Below, one piece after another: positions 34,609 through 45,700 of a stretch of DNA of 64,000 bases. The notes under the pieces were generated by a model. The model saw only the letters and a list, made by a program, of their open reading frames with translations, was not told the DNA's origin and ran no database searches. Position numbers and translations under genes: made by a program. Origin of the DNA: Saccopteryx bilineata (taxonomy: Eukaryota > Chordata > Mammalia > Chiroptera > Emballonuridae); the NCBI RefSeq assembly GCF_036850765.1, contig NC_089493.1, positions 219,416,744 through 219,480,743 of the forward strand. Reading direction: 5' to 3'. Positions within the stretch are counted from its first letter, which is position 1. The number at the start of each line of letters is the position of its first letter.

Positions 34609-34632
34609 TGGTGCCCAATGTCAGGCAGGGAC
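34609..34632 (+). other. Primer-binding site, tRNA-Lys type
   Basis: Two bases after the LTR comes tggtgcccaatgtcaggc, which matches the complement of the tRNA-Lys(1,2) 3' end at about 14 of 18 bases; two of the mismatches are C-to-T changes. This primer is used by several betaretrovirus-like families. Confidence 0.8.
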
Positions 34633-34671
34633 CTAACTGGTATCCAAGGGACGGGTGAGTGACCCTCTGAA

Positions 34672-35401
34672 ATGGGAAACCTTCTCCCCCACTCTCGAGC
34701 TACACAGGCCCGAGCCCTGAACGCCCTATTGCAGAGTAGGTGAGTTGAAGTTTGTGAAAGGATCTCTGTATTACTGGGAGATTCTCTCTGATCTCAATCC
34801 CTGGATTGAGGACGTGCACATCTGGGACCCAGATACTTGGGCCTGAGCTCTCCGACATGTTCGTTTGGCCAAGGTGCATGGGGGGAAAACCTTCCCTCTC
34901 GGCCTCACCCCTGCCTTATTGGCAATACATGCCTGCTTGACCTGTGCTCCTGCTGGGGACCCTCCACTGATCCCTAAGGTCCTACAGGCTACTCGTCTTT
35001 CAGAGGAGCCCCTACATCCCTATTCGCCCCCCTCTACTGAGGAGGAAAGTAGTTTAGCCTCTGAGTTTGACAAAATCGCAGCTGAGCGCACAGAAATGAA
35101 ACCAACCAAATTGCTTACCGTGCCATCAGCTCTGCCACTGGAAAAAGTGGAAGTTGCTACTTCTGCATTCCCTGCCGGGGCTCAGTGTTCCACCCCAGCC
35201 TCTCAGACGCCATTTTCTCCAACACGTGTTCCTGCTGCAGACTCATGGGCCAGACTATATGCCCCCATGTGTCTTTTTTCTGTCTGTCTTGTCTGTTTTT
35301 CTGTATCTCTCGTGCTCTCTCTCCTTCCCTCCCCTCTCTCTGAAATGACACTTGGAAGGACCCAGCCACAGCACAGTGACAGGGACCACACCCTCTTCTA
35401 A
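34672..35401 (+). pseudogene. ERV-A gag remnant
   Basis: The first ATG after the primer site (34672) is followed by Gly, as needed for N-myristoylation of a matrix protein, but that frame stops after 23 codons. A second frame shows matrix-like composition from about 34742 to a TGA near 34843. It continues in the same frame as an open segment 34865-35401 (178 codons counted from a TTG) that is Pro/Ser/Thr-rich and includes a 'PLHPYSPP' stretch resembling a late domain. No capsid major-homology region or zinc knuckle is visible. Assignment to gag rests on position and matrix-like start. Confidence 0.55.
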
Positions 35402-36600
35402 CGCAAGTCAGAGGTTATGCTTATGTTTTTCAGCCAATTTGGATCCCAGGAACTCTCCAACCTGCTTGACAGGGTTTCTTGGGTACCCACTAAATGGTTC
35501 AGTCTTCACCCATCCAAAGCCAGAGCCCTGGCCTCCTCCACACCCACTATGCCTGAGAGGAGGAGGTCCTCAGTGCTCCAGAAGAAGACCTCGCAGCTGA
35601 TATGTGGAGGGGCACCTGAGGTGATGTGGAGGCTTTGGCAGGGTGGGCCCAGAAAATTGCCCCTGACAGGCCCCCAGGCCCTGGTGCTCTGTTCTTGCTT
35701 GTGTGTGCTATAGTAACCACTGACTCCCAGACACAGGCAGCAGCAGCCCAGGACTTGAGTCTGGCAGCGCAAGCTGATGTTTTCAGTTCTTTGGAGGATG
35801 AGGAGAAGTGGGCTGGAGTTGCAATTCGCAGTCTCCAGAAGGTAAACAGTGGCAGTTGCAGCAGGAAGATGAATGGATGCCAGGTTTGCATCGTTGTGTG
35901 GCTGCTGGAACGGCAGGGAGTGCCTAAGCCGCTGGTGGGTTTACTGACATTTTGGGACATAGGAGTGAATGCCATCATGCTCTTCGGAGCAGAGATGAAA
36001 ATGCTGACTGTCATTGCCACGTGCTCCTCTTTGGGACAGTGTAAGACCTGCCAGGATGGCAGGGATGAGGGGGATGGCTGAGGCCTCATGTTCATGGACT
36101 GATTTCCTGGACTACAACCTGAGTGAGCACTGGCTCCTTTGTTGGATGGACTTATGGATTTTGGACAATGTGAAATACCCTAATAGGAGTGGAGGTGACT
36201 TTGCTGGAGGCCCTTCTCCTGCCCCAGGAAGCTTTTCCCATGACTAGAAAGAAGGCCAAGGACATTTTGTGCTTTTGGCGAAGTGCTCAGAGACTGGTGA
36301 AATGTACCTTAGTAACTGTTGAAATTGTATGATTTGTCATGTTGTTGTAATTTGTGTAATGTGCCTTGCAACCGTATGCAGTATGCAGCCCATGGCAAGC
36401 CATCCGTTCTGTGTTTGGATGCTGCGACCTTTGTGGTAAGGGGGAATGCATAAACCTACGTCCATTTTTTAAAAATCAAAATGGAACTGTGTTTAAGATC
36501 ATCTAGAAGGTCTCTGTAACACAATGGGAGGGAAATGACATCCTGACCCCTAGGAGGAATCTTCTGTTTAAGATCCCCTTCTTAACTAGTCAAACATTAC
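35402..36600 (+). pseudogene. ERV-A interior of unclear origin
   Basis: Homologous to part of the truncated relative at 58184-58657 (shared 'ctctgttcttgctt' and 'actcccagacacag' segments), so it belongs to the element. The longest frame is 151 codons (35626-36081), opposed by a 182-codon minus frame. Neither shows protease, reverse transcriptase, RNase H or integrase motifs. It may be rearranged gag, leader or env sequence. Confidence 0.4.
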
Positions 36601-36782
36601 AGAAGCTTGCCTCATTATTTAATACAGCCAATCTATTAGCCTATTGTATAATATGTATTATAGTTTTTTTAGTCCTGCTAGGGTTCTGTTACATAATATG
36701 TAGCATTCAGAAGCTACAACAACAGCAAACTGTCATTCATCAAGTCCAATTGGCCTTAATTAAAAGAGAAGGGGAGCTGTAG
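36552..36782 (+). pseudogene. ERV-A env transmembrane tail remnant
   Basis: An uninterrupted frame ending at a TAG at 36780-36782, just inside the 3' LTR. It encodes a strongly hydrophobic segment of about 20 residues (codons from about 36630 to 36705) followed by a polar Gln-rich cytoplasmic tail that ends in 'KREGEL'. A membrane anchor and short tail ending at the LTR border is the layout of retroviral Env TM. The fusion and surface parts are absent. Confidence 0.65.
36761..36777 (+). other. ERV-A polypurine tract
   Basis: aaaagagaaggggagc directly before the TG of the 3' LTR, the expected primer for plus-strand DNA synthesis. The relative at 58641-58657 has the matching aaaagagaagggggaaa. 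Confidence 0.9.
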
Positions 36783-37098
36783 GTAGAGTGCAGAGCACAT
36801 ACCTAGCAGCTGTGGCTGATGCAATGCTATGAGAATACTCCAGCTCCCAGAAGCCTCCTGGGCACACCCAGGAAGGAAGCTCACCCACTTTAAGAAAGTG
36901 ACTTAGCATCAACTACACAGCACCCTGATCTTTTCAGCCATTGGCTATAAAGGACACGCTGTAACATTCTATCGGCTGAACCCATGTATATAAGCTAGCT
37001 TACTTCCTGAATAAAGTGTATCTGCGTCACTGAACCTGGTCCCTGGAGTCGGGTCTTTGCATCTCCATTGTCCTCACCCCTGGCAGGACTTTTTCACA
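36778..37098 (+). repeat. ERV-A 3' LTR
   Basis: 321 bp, TG...CA, with TATA at 36987-36994 and AATAAA at 37010-37015. Differs from the 5' LTR by about 10 percent and by a small indel near 'tttgcat'. Confidence 0.94.
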
Positions 37099-37104
37099 CC
37101 TGGT

Positions 37105-37240
37105 TACTGCACTAACTCTGTGATTTTCTTACATCCTTCCCATACTTTGTAAATCTCTCTATTTTAGACTCTCCTCCAAGTGCTCAGTTTGAGTTTGCCT
37201 TTTCTTTCCTATTGGGACTTAGACCCCATATAATACTTAT
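37105..37240 (+). repeat. Old LINE-like 3' end, right part
   Basis: Continuation of the repeat at 33840-34278 on the far side of ERV-A. The join 'ctgcccctggt' plus 'tactgcactaac' restores the expected order. Confidence 0.55.
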
Positions 37241-38805
37241 TTGCATTTCTAAGGTAGTTTCATGTTAGTGTTTAAATTGTAATTTCTTGGAGAAATATAT
37301 TTATTACATTTTAATATAGAATTTTGGATTTATAGGGGTAGAAATAATATATTATTTAAATAAGAGTGCTGGAATTGATAAAGTATGAAGTTGGATAAAA
37401 TATGAAGATATGTGCTGGACAAGGGCTGAAAATTTCTGCATCTTGTCTTCAAACCATGTTGTGAGTCAAGAATGCTTGTAGTATAAATGATATGTAAAGA
37501 CATTTTGTGGGTTTCCAGGGTCTAATGATAAGGGCAGTAGATTCTATCAGTTTCTGTTATTTTCTCATATACTGTAGCAGCTAGAGAAGGAATGTTGACA
37601 AGGATAAATGGTAGAGCTGTTTTAAAATATCTTTTTCTTCATATGAAATATAAGCTGATAAATTAACTATGTTGTTGAACTAGATTTAACCGTCTCTCCT
37701 CAGAGTTCCCTTAAATACCATAGCATCAAAGTATGGGTAGAAGATGAACATTGGCATTTTACTAAGGTATTTTAGAACTATCTAATTCTTGGGGATAAAA
37801 AGAAATTGAGCCAACTATCTACAATCTAGTAGAATAATCTGAACATATATTGAAATATACTTGATGGTCATTTTCATAGGAGAAATAGCTTTTAAAATGC
37901 CTATGTAATCAACATAAAGTGTTTTTCAAATTTGCTATTATGGACAGCACTATTTAATTAGTAAATGTGTTTTGCATAGATTTTCACAATCTATATTTTT
38001 TCAAGTACATGAATATTTTGAAATAGTTGTATAGTACAAGATACTACCTCCACAATATCTCTAGCACATATATAGGGCTAATTTATTAACAATTCACAGA
38101 ATTGCATAATTGAATTAGTGAAAACCTGAAGCTAATGGCTATATCCCACTGTAATCTTTAAACCTATATAATCCTTATATTTATGGATTAAATATCTGCA
38201 AACAAAAAGCTGAAAATGGGATTATAAACATGAAAAATATATTATTTTATCTAAATCTACTAAACTTGACTGACTTTGATTCTAAATTTATTTTGGGAGT
38301 CAAGAAAATGGATCTGGATAATATTTACTTCTTTACAATATTTTCCATGAAGACACCTGACTCTAGATTTTTTTCCACTGGGGTTTGAATTCAATAAACA
38401 TTTTTATAGTCCATATTCAGATAATATTATAAAAGTAAGGTGATTAGAATCAAGCATTTAGGTGAGTGTATCCTCATTAGAAGAGAGCTCTTACAGATAT
38501 CATAGTTTTACAGAACTATGTTTATATATGTTTAAGCTATAGTTATTAAAGAAAATTTGTAAAACAAAAGGAGAGCCAGTAAATGTGAGTTATATTACAC
38601 ATTATACTTACAAAATTGAATAGATTTTTGACTACTGAGAGAGAATTAATTAGTTTTGTTTTTCTTAAAAGATGAGAGAAAATTGAAAACTCTCTATGTC
38701 CTGTTAAGTGACCTATAAAAATCACTTTAATCATTATTATACCCCCTTTCTTTTGTTCTCAAACTTTTTAAAATCTGATTATTTACTCACTAAAAAAATT
38801 CAGAT
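37241..38805. other. No feature recognised
   Basis: AT-rich unique sequence between ERV-A and L1-B. Nothing supported. Confidence 0.5.
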
Positions 38806-38823
38806 ATAAACTGTTGAATTAGA

Positions 38824-38831
38824 TGACGTCA
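38824..38831 (+). promoter_or_regulatory. Perfect CRE palindrome at the L1-B 5' end
   Basis: tgacgtca, the full CREB/ATF consensus, begins three bases into the element and is followed by 'gtaatggcgcgg', which contains a YY1-like 'atggcg' core. L1-C has the corresponding tgacatca at 49271-49278, one CpG transition away. Role inferred. Confidence 0.7.
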
Positions 38832-39254
38832 GAGTAATGGCGCGGTAGGAAGCAATACCAATAAATCTCCCCCAAAACTCAACAAGATCTTCAACCAGAA
38901 ACAGAAAAACCTATCCTTGGAGCCTCCAGATTGTTTCACAATACACCTGAAGGTATGGTTGAGTGAAAAATTGGCTAAATATATAATTAAATCCCGAAGG
39001 AAATAGGGAGTAAGAAATGCTCCACCTTCCTCACTAACCTAAACAGGGCACTTTCCCTGGGAACTAAGAATATAGAAACTGAGGCAGGCAAATGGGGTGA
39101 ATAGATCCAGGCCACGGCAAAAACGGCCGAACCAGGCTGTGGCACAGAGATCCAAGCCTAGGAAAAACTGTTCCTGTGGCAACCCGGGCAATACAAGCTA
39201 ACACTCGCGCCAAACCCAGACAAAGAAAGACAAGCGGGGCAGCCATTTTCCCCG

Positions 39255-40097
39255 ATCTCCTGGTCGGCGCACACAGATAGTGGGCAAGAGATTCCTTCCA
39301 AAGCCCCGGGAGTGGGCTCCCATGTTATCCCACAGAGAGGCAGAGTCAGAGGCCTTTGTGCGGGCCAAAAGTGGAATCTCCGGGCCACCCTAGTGCCCTG
39401 GGAAAGCCGCACATGGAGAGGGAGCGAGAACTAATCAACGCTGGAACTTTTCCGTGCGGGAGGGGGATTCACTCAGAGGGTGAGGTGGCTGGCCTGATAT
39501 CCTGGTCGGCGCGCACGAAGAGTGAGCAAGAGATTCCTCCCAGCACCTTAGGAGTGCGCGCCCGTGTTACTCCACAGAGGGGCAGAGTCAGGGGCCTCTG
39601 TGTGGGCCAAAAGCAGAATTTCCAGACCGCCCCAGCGCCCTGAGGGAGCCGCACATGGGGACGGAGCGAGAGCCAATTCCAACGCTGGAACTTTTCTGTG
39701 CGGGTGGGGGATTCACTCAGAGGGTGAGGCGGTGGCCTGATATCCTGGTCTGTGCACACAGGTAGTGAGTGAGAGATTCCTCCGAGTGCCTCGGCAGTGC
39801 CCGCACATGTTATCCCACAGAGGGGCAGAGTCAGGGGCCTTTGTGTGGGCCAAAAAGCGGAATCTCGGGCCGCCCCAGCGCCTTGCAAAAGCCGTGCCGG
39901 GGGACGGAGCGAGAGCCAATTCCAACGCTAGAACTTTTCCGTGCGGGTGGGGGTTTCACTCAGAGTGTGAGACTGCTGGCCTAATATCCTGGTCTGCGTG
40001 CGCAGATAGTGGGCGAGAGATTCCTCCAAGTGCCTCGGCAGTGCGTGCCCGTGTTATCCCACAGAGTGGCAGAGCCAGAGGTCTTTGAGTGGGCGGA
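39255..40097 (+). promoter_or_regulatory. L1-B 5' UTR tandem monomer array
   Basis: Monomers begin at 39255, 39497, 39740 and 39984 with 'atctcctggtcggcg' or 'atatcctggtc', giving spacings of 242, 243 and 244 bp. The fourth stops after about 110 bp. Each unit has 'gagagattcctcc', 'ttatcccacagaggggcag', 'gcctttgtgtgggcc' and 'ggaacttttccgtgcggg' in the same order. The array is CpG-rich in an AT-rich setting. In mouse L1, comparable monomers are promoter units; here they follow a unique leader of about 430 bp rather than sitting at the very 5' end. Long open frames on both strands inside the array are artefacts. Confidence 0.92.
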
Positions 40098-41482
40098 AGC
40101 CCGGCCTGATTATGCTAGCAGCTCTGACTGACTGAGCCTTACCCAGAGCCCTGTGCTGAGTGGGAATAGAGTGGGGAGGTGCCAGCTCTTTGAGCCTCTT
40201 ACTATCCAGGCAGAGGCAACCCCATAGCTGGATTATCAGGCTACTAATTGAGAAAGGAAACAGTCCAGGAACACGGACTCTCAGAATGGCGGAGCCTATA
40301 AATGCTAATGAGCCTCGACTGCCAACGAGACTGAAGCACAATACACGACATCGCCATAGGTACTTATCAACTGCAAACCTCTACCTGAGCTTACCAAAAG
40401 GGCAGAACCTGAGGTACAGAGTCACCAACCAGGAAGAGGGAGAGAAAAGAAAAAGCAAAAAGATAACCTCTCAAAATCAAGAATAATATGCAGAATTTAT
40501 AGCCTATCCCATTTTATTATATTTTTTCGTTTGTTTCTCTTATCTTCATTCTTGATTTTTTATTCCTCCTCCAATTTGGTCATTTAACTCTCTGCCATTC
40601 TTACTCTTTCCTCTCCTTGAAATACACTACCCATAAGTGTTACATTTCCCATTATCTTTTCTTTCCTCTTTCTTTCTCTCTATGAGGGTTGCACTCCAAA
40701 ACCTTTGACTCTCTCTCTCTCTTTTTTTTCTTTTTTCTTCTTTTAGTGGTTCCCTCTTTTCTCTCTCTCTCTCTCTCTCTTTCTTTTCTCCCTCTATATT
40801 AGTTTCTTCCTTTCTCCTTTACGTTTCCTCTCATTCAAACCTCAATAACGAACAATATCTTATCTGGGACTCAAATTTATGTTTGTGGCATTTTGGGGGG
40901 TTTATACTTCACCTTTTAAACACACTAGCAGTGCTCCCATCCATGGCTCTCCATTTTATCTAGTTCTTGTTCCACTAAATACAATAGTAATTTTTTAATT
41001 TGTCCCCCCATTTTCCTGTTTCCCTCTTATTCCTCTCATCATAACTCTTAGTCAACCAACACCTAAAAGCAAATCATTTTATTCTTGACCCAATTTTTTT
41101 TCTTATTTGCTTTTTGTGAGTCCATACACCCTTTTTTTCTTTCTTTTTTTTTTTTTTTTGCCCCTTTATTACTTATCCCCAATTCAGGCCCTCCATCACA
41201 GGCATTGTTTGTTCTATTTAGTACATATAATTCACAGTTCACCACAAGATTTTCTCAAGAAAGACCGGAAAGGAGAGGACAGAAAAAAAAAAAGGGAGGG
41301 GAATAATTTCCTTTTTTTAATTTTTATTTTATTTTTCTTTATGTCATTATTAATTTTTTTTTAAAAAAACAACAACTCTTTTCCATTTCTTATTTTTTAA
41401 CTTTTTATTCTTTATTAAATCTCATTAATACTATCAACAAAACCACCCTCAGATGCCATTAAGGAAGAGAAAATAGAATATC
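40098..41482 (+). promoter_or_regulatory. L1-B tether and pyrimidine-rich tract before ORF1
   Basis: About 390 bp of unique tether (shared with L1-C from about 50560) is followed by nearly 1 kb of C/T-rich sequence, about 40490-41440. That tract includes a (CT)n run near 40759-40782 and a 17-base T run at about 41143-41159. L1-C has the same layout at 50980-51780. Nearby frames of 60-109 codons are low-complexity artefacts. Confidence 0.75.
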
Positions 41483-42454
41483 ATGGATACAAAAGAAAGA
41501 GAGGTAAAACAGCTAAATGAGGAAAAATCTGGAGAAAAAATTTAAAATATTGGAAACCTTGGAGCTAAATGACAGAGAATTTAAGATTGAAATCCTAAAA
41601 ATCCTCCGAGATATACAAGAAAACACAGAAAGGCAATTTAGAGAACTCAGAAAACAACTCAACAAACACAAAAAATATATTTGCAAGGAAATTGAAACTA
41701 TAAAAACAAATCAAACACAGATGAAAAACTCAATTCACGAGCTGAAAAACGAGGTAACAAGCTTAGCTAATAGAACAGGCCAGATAGAAGAGAGGATTAG
41801 AGAAACAGAAGACAAGCAACTTGAGGCACAACAGAGAGAAGAATAAAGAGACTCAAAAATTTAAAAAAATGAGACAGCTCTACAAGAATTATCTGACTCC
41901 ATCAAAAAGAATAACATAAGAATAATAGGTATATCAGAGGGAGAAGAGAGAGAAAATGGAATGCAGAACATATTCAAATAAATAATAGATGAGAACTTCC
42001 CAAGCCTGTGGAAAGAACTAAAGCCTCAAATTCAAGAAGCAAACAGAACTCCGAGTTTTCTTAACCCCAACAAACCTACCCCAAGGCATATCATAATGAA
42101 ATTGGCACAAACCAACGGCCAAGAAAAAATTCTCAAGGCAGCCAGAGAAAAGAAGAATACAACATTAGATTATCATCCAATTTCTCAACGGAAACTCTAC
42201 AAGCTAGAAGAGAGTGGACCCCATTATTTAAAGTCCTGAAAGAGAGGAACTTCCAGCCACAAATACTATACCCATCAAAGCTATACTTTAAATATGAAAG
42301 AGAAATAAAAACATTCACAGATACAGAAAAGATGAGGGAATTTATCATCAGAAAACCCCCACTCCAGGAATTACTAAGGGGGGTTCTCCAATCAGATACA
42401 AAGAACAAAAAAAAAACAAAGCCACAAGTAAAAGCTCCAAGAAGAACACAATAA
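41483..42454 (+). pseudogene. L1-B ORF1 (ORF1p-like), disabled
   Basis: ORF1p binds L1 RNA as a coiled-coil trimer. The ATG at 41483 is chosen because L1-C has the same start context at 51829. A frameshift occurs within the first 20 codons (stop near 41543). The open part 41517-41846 (109 codons) is a long coiled coil with heptad Leu/Ile and many charged residues, ended by TAA at 41844-41846 where L1-C has GAA. The RRM ('IRIIGISEGEE'-like, near 41909) and C-terminal domain ('LYPSKLYFKYE'-like, near 42265) follow in broken frames. Expected stop at 42452-42454. About 324 codons if intact, normal for the family. Confidence 0.9.
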
Positions 42455-42760
42455 AACCAAATTTAAACTGTGATGACAACAACAAAAAGAAAGGTGGGGA
42501 GAGGATGGAGATTAACAGTAGCAAAGGACGATGGAGTGCAAAAGTACACACAAAATAGTGCACTACAATGAACAGAGTAGGGACCCTTTTCATTACTTAA
42601 AGGTAACCACCATTGAAAAAACCACCACAGAAGCACATGAGATAAAAAAGATAGCAACAGAGGAAAGATGTATGGAATACAACCAAATAAAAACAAAAGA
42701 TAGAAAAATGAAAGAGAAGGATCAAACAAGACACAAAACTAACAGAAAGCAAGATATAAA

Positions 42761-45700
42761 ATGGCAATAGGGAACTCACAAGTGTCAATAATTACACTAA
42801 ATGTAAATCGATTAAACTCACCAATAAAAAGGCACAGAGTAGCAGAATGGATTAAAAAAGAAAATCCAACTGTATGCTGCCTACAGGAAACTCATCTAAG
42901 TAACAAGGATAAAAACAAATTCAAAGTGAAAGTCTGGAAAACAATACTCCAAGCAAATAACATCCAAAAAAAGCAGGCGTAGCAATACTCATATCGGATA
43001 ATGCTGACTACAAGACAGCAAAAGTACTCAAAGACAAAAATGGTCATTTCATAATGGCTAAGGGGACACTGAATCAAGAAGACATAACAATCCTTAATAT
43101 ATATGCACCAAACCAAGGAGCACCAAAATATATAACACAGCTACTTATTGACCTTAAAACAAAAACTGACAAAAATACAATACTTGGAGACCTCAATACA
43201 CCGCTGACGGCTCTAGATCGGTCATCCAAACAGAGAATCAACAAAGATATAGTGGCCTTAAACAAAACACTAGAGCACCTGGATATGATAGACATCTACA
43301 GGACATTTCATCCCAAAGTGACTGAGTATACATTTTTCTCCAGTGTACATGGATCATTCTCAAGAATTGACCATATGTTGCGTCACAAAAACAACATCAG
43401 CAAATTCAGAAAAATTGGAGTTGTACCAAGCATATTTTCTGATCATAAAGCCTTGAAACTAGAATTCAACTGCAAAAAAGAGGAAAAAAATCCCACAAAA
43501 ATGTGGAAACTAAACAACATACTTTTAAAAAATAAATGGGTCAAAGAAGAAATAAGTGCAGAGATCAAAAGATATATACAGACTAATGAAAATGACAATA
43601 CGACATATCAGAATCTATGGGATGCAGCAAAAGCAGTGATAAGAGGGAAGTTCATATCGCTTCAGGCATAAATGAACAAACAAGAGAGAGCCCAAGTGAA
43701 CCACTTAACTGACCACCTTAAGGAACTAGAGAAAGAAGAACAAAGACAACCCAAAAGCAGCCGAAGAAAGGAGATAATAAAAATCAGAGCAGAAATAAAT
43801 GAATTAGAGAACAGAAAAACTATAGAAAAAATTAATAGAACAAGGAGCTGGTTCTTTGAAAAGATCACCAAAATTGACAAACCCTTGGCAAGACTTACCA
43901 AGGAAAAGAGAGAAAGAACTCATATAAACAAAATCCAAAATGAAAGAGGAGAAATCACCACAGACACCATAGATATACAAAGAATTATTGTAGAATACTA
44001 TGAAAAACTTTATGCCACTAAATTCAACAACCTAGAAGAAATGGATAAATACCTAGAGCAATTCAACCTTCCTAGACTGAGTCAAGAAGAAGCAGAAAGC
44101 CTAAACAGGCCTATTACTAGAGAAGAAATAGAAAAAAAAACATTAAAAACCTCCCCAAAAACAAAAGTCCAGGCCCTGATGGCTATACCAGTGAATTTTA
44201 TCAAACATTCAGAGAAGACTTGGTTCCTATTCTATTGAAAGTCTTCCAAAAAATGGAAGAAGAAGCAATACTTCCAAACATATTTTATGAGGCCAACATA
44301 ACCCTCATACCAAAACCAGGCAAGAACTGCACAAAAGAAGAAAACTATAGGCCAATATCTCTAATGAATTCAGATGCTAAAATACTAAACAAAATACTAG
44401 CAAATCGAATACAACAACATATTAAAAAGATAATACATCATGATCAAGGGGGCTTCATCCCAGAATCTCAAGGTTGGTTCAACATACGTAAAACAGTTAA
44501 CGTAATACACCATATCAACAAAACAAAGAACAAAAACCACATGATCTTATCAATAGATGCAGAAAAGGCTTTCGATAAAATACAATATAATTTTATCTTT
44601 AAGACTCTCAACAAAATGCGTATAGACGGAGAATATCTCAACATGATAAAGGCCATATATGATAAACCATCAGCTAACATCATATTAAATGGCACTAAAC
44701 TGAAGGCTTTCCCCTTTAAATCACTTTCTCCACTTTTATTTAATGTGGTACTAGAGGTTCTAGCCAGAGCAATCAGACAAGACAAAGAAATAAAAGGCAT
44801 CCATATCGGAAACAAATAAGTAAAGGTATCACTTTTTGCAGATGATATGATCCTATACATCAAAAACCCTAAAGAATCCACAAAAAGACTACTAGAAACA
44901 ATAAGCCAATACAGTAAGGTTGCAGGATACAAAATTAACATACAGAAGTCAAGAGCCTTTCTATATGCCAACAATGAAACATTTGAGAACGAACTCAAAA
45001 GAACAATCCCCTACATGATTGCAACAAAAAAAAATAAAATACTTAGAAATAAACATAACAAGGAATGTAAAGAACTTATATAATGAAAACTATAAACCAT
45101 TTTTAAGGGAAATCGAAAAAGTTATAATGAGATGGAAGAATATACCTTATTCTTGGTTAGGAAGAATAAATATAATCAAAATGGCCATATTACCCAAAGC
45201 AAAATACAAATTTAATGCAATTCCCATCAAAATTCCAATGACATTTTTTAAAGAAATGGAGCAAAAAATCATCAGAGTTATATGGAACTATAAAAAACCC
45301 TGAATAGCCAAAGCAATCCTAAAGAAAAAGAATGAAGCTGGGGGCATTACAATACCTGACTTCAAACTATATTATAGGGCCACGACAATCAAAACAGCAT
45401 GGTATTGGCAGAAAAATAGACACTCAGACCAATGGAACAGAATAGAAAACCCGGAAATAAAACCATATATATATAGTCAAATAATTTTTGATAAAGGGGC
45501 CAAGAACACACAATGGAGAAAAGAAAGCCTCTTCAATAAATGGTGCTGGGAAAACTGGAAAGCCACATGCAAAAGAATGAAACTGGACTACAGTCTGTCC
45601 CCCTGTACTAAAATTAACTCAAAATGGATCAAAGATCTAAACATAAGACCTGAAACAATTAAGTGCATAGAAGAAGACATAGGTATTAAACTCATGGACC

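Larger units (their letters stand above)
34279..37098 (+). mobile_element. ERV-A: complete class II endogenous retrovirus, pol-less
   Basis: A 2.8-kb provirus with two LTRs (34279-34606 and 36778-37098), a lysine-type primer-binding site, a polypurine tract and a perfect 6-bp target duplication, cctggt (34273-34278 and 37099-37104). Six bases and tRNA-Lys fit betaretrovirus-like (class II) elements. The 2.17-kb interior keeps a broken gag start and an env transmembrane tail but nothing recognisable as pol, so it is a deletion derivative that could only have moved with helper proteins. By hand the two LTRs differ at roughly 30-35 of about 320 positions, so insertion is old. The interior cannot make infectious product. 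Confidence 0.93.

Noticed and set aside
35547..36095. 182-codon minus-strand frame
   Set aside because: Lies wholly inside ERV-A, opposite a plus frame of similar length, with no family motif; treated as a composition artefact.
39469..39888. 139-codon minus frame with repeated peptide
   Set aside because: The repeat in the peptide is the 243-bp monomer period of the L1-B 5' UTR, not a repeat protein.
39255..40097. CRISPR-like or satellite array
   Set aside because: Units are adjacent ~243-bp copies without spacers, inside an L1 5' UTR; not CRISPR and too few for satellite DNA.
41063..41364. Phe- and Lys-rich frames on both strands
   Set aside because: Low-complexity T-rich/A-rich translation of the L1-B pyrimidine tract.
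44468..44998. 176-codon minus-strand frame
   Set aside because: Antisense shadow of L1-B ORF2; AT-rich LINE sequence gives long antisense frames.
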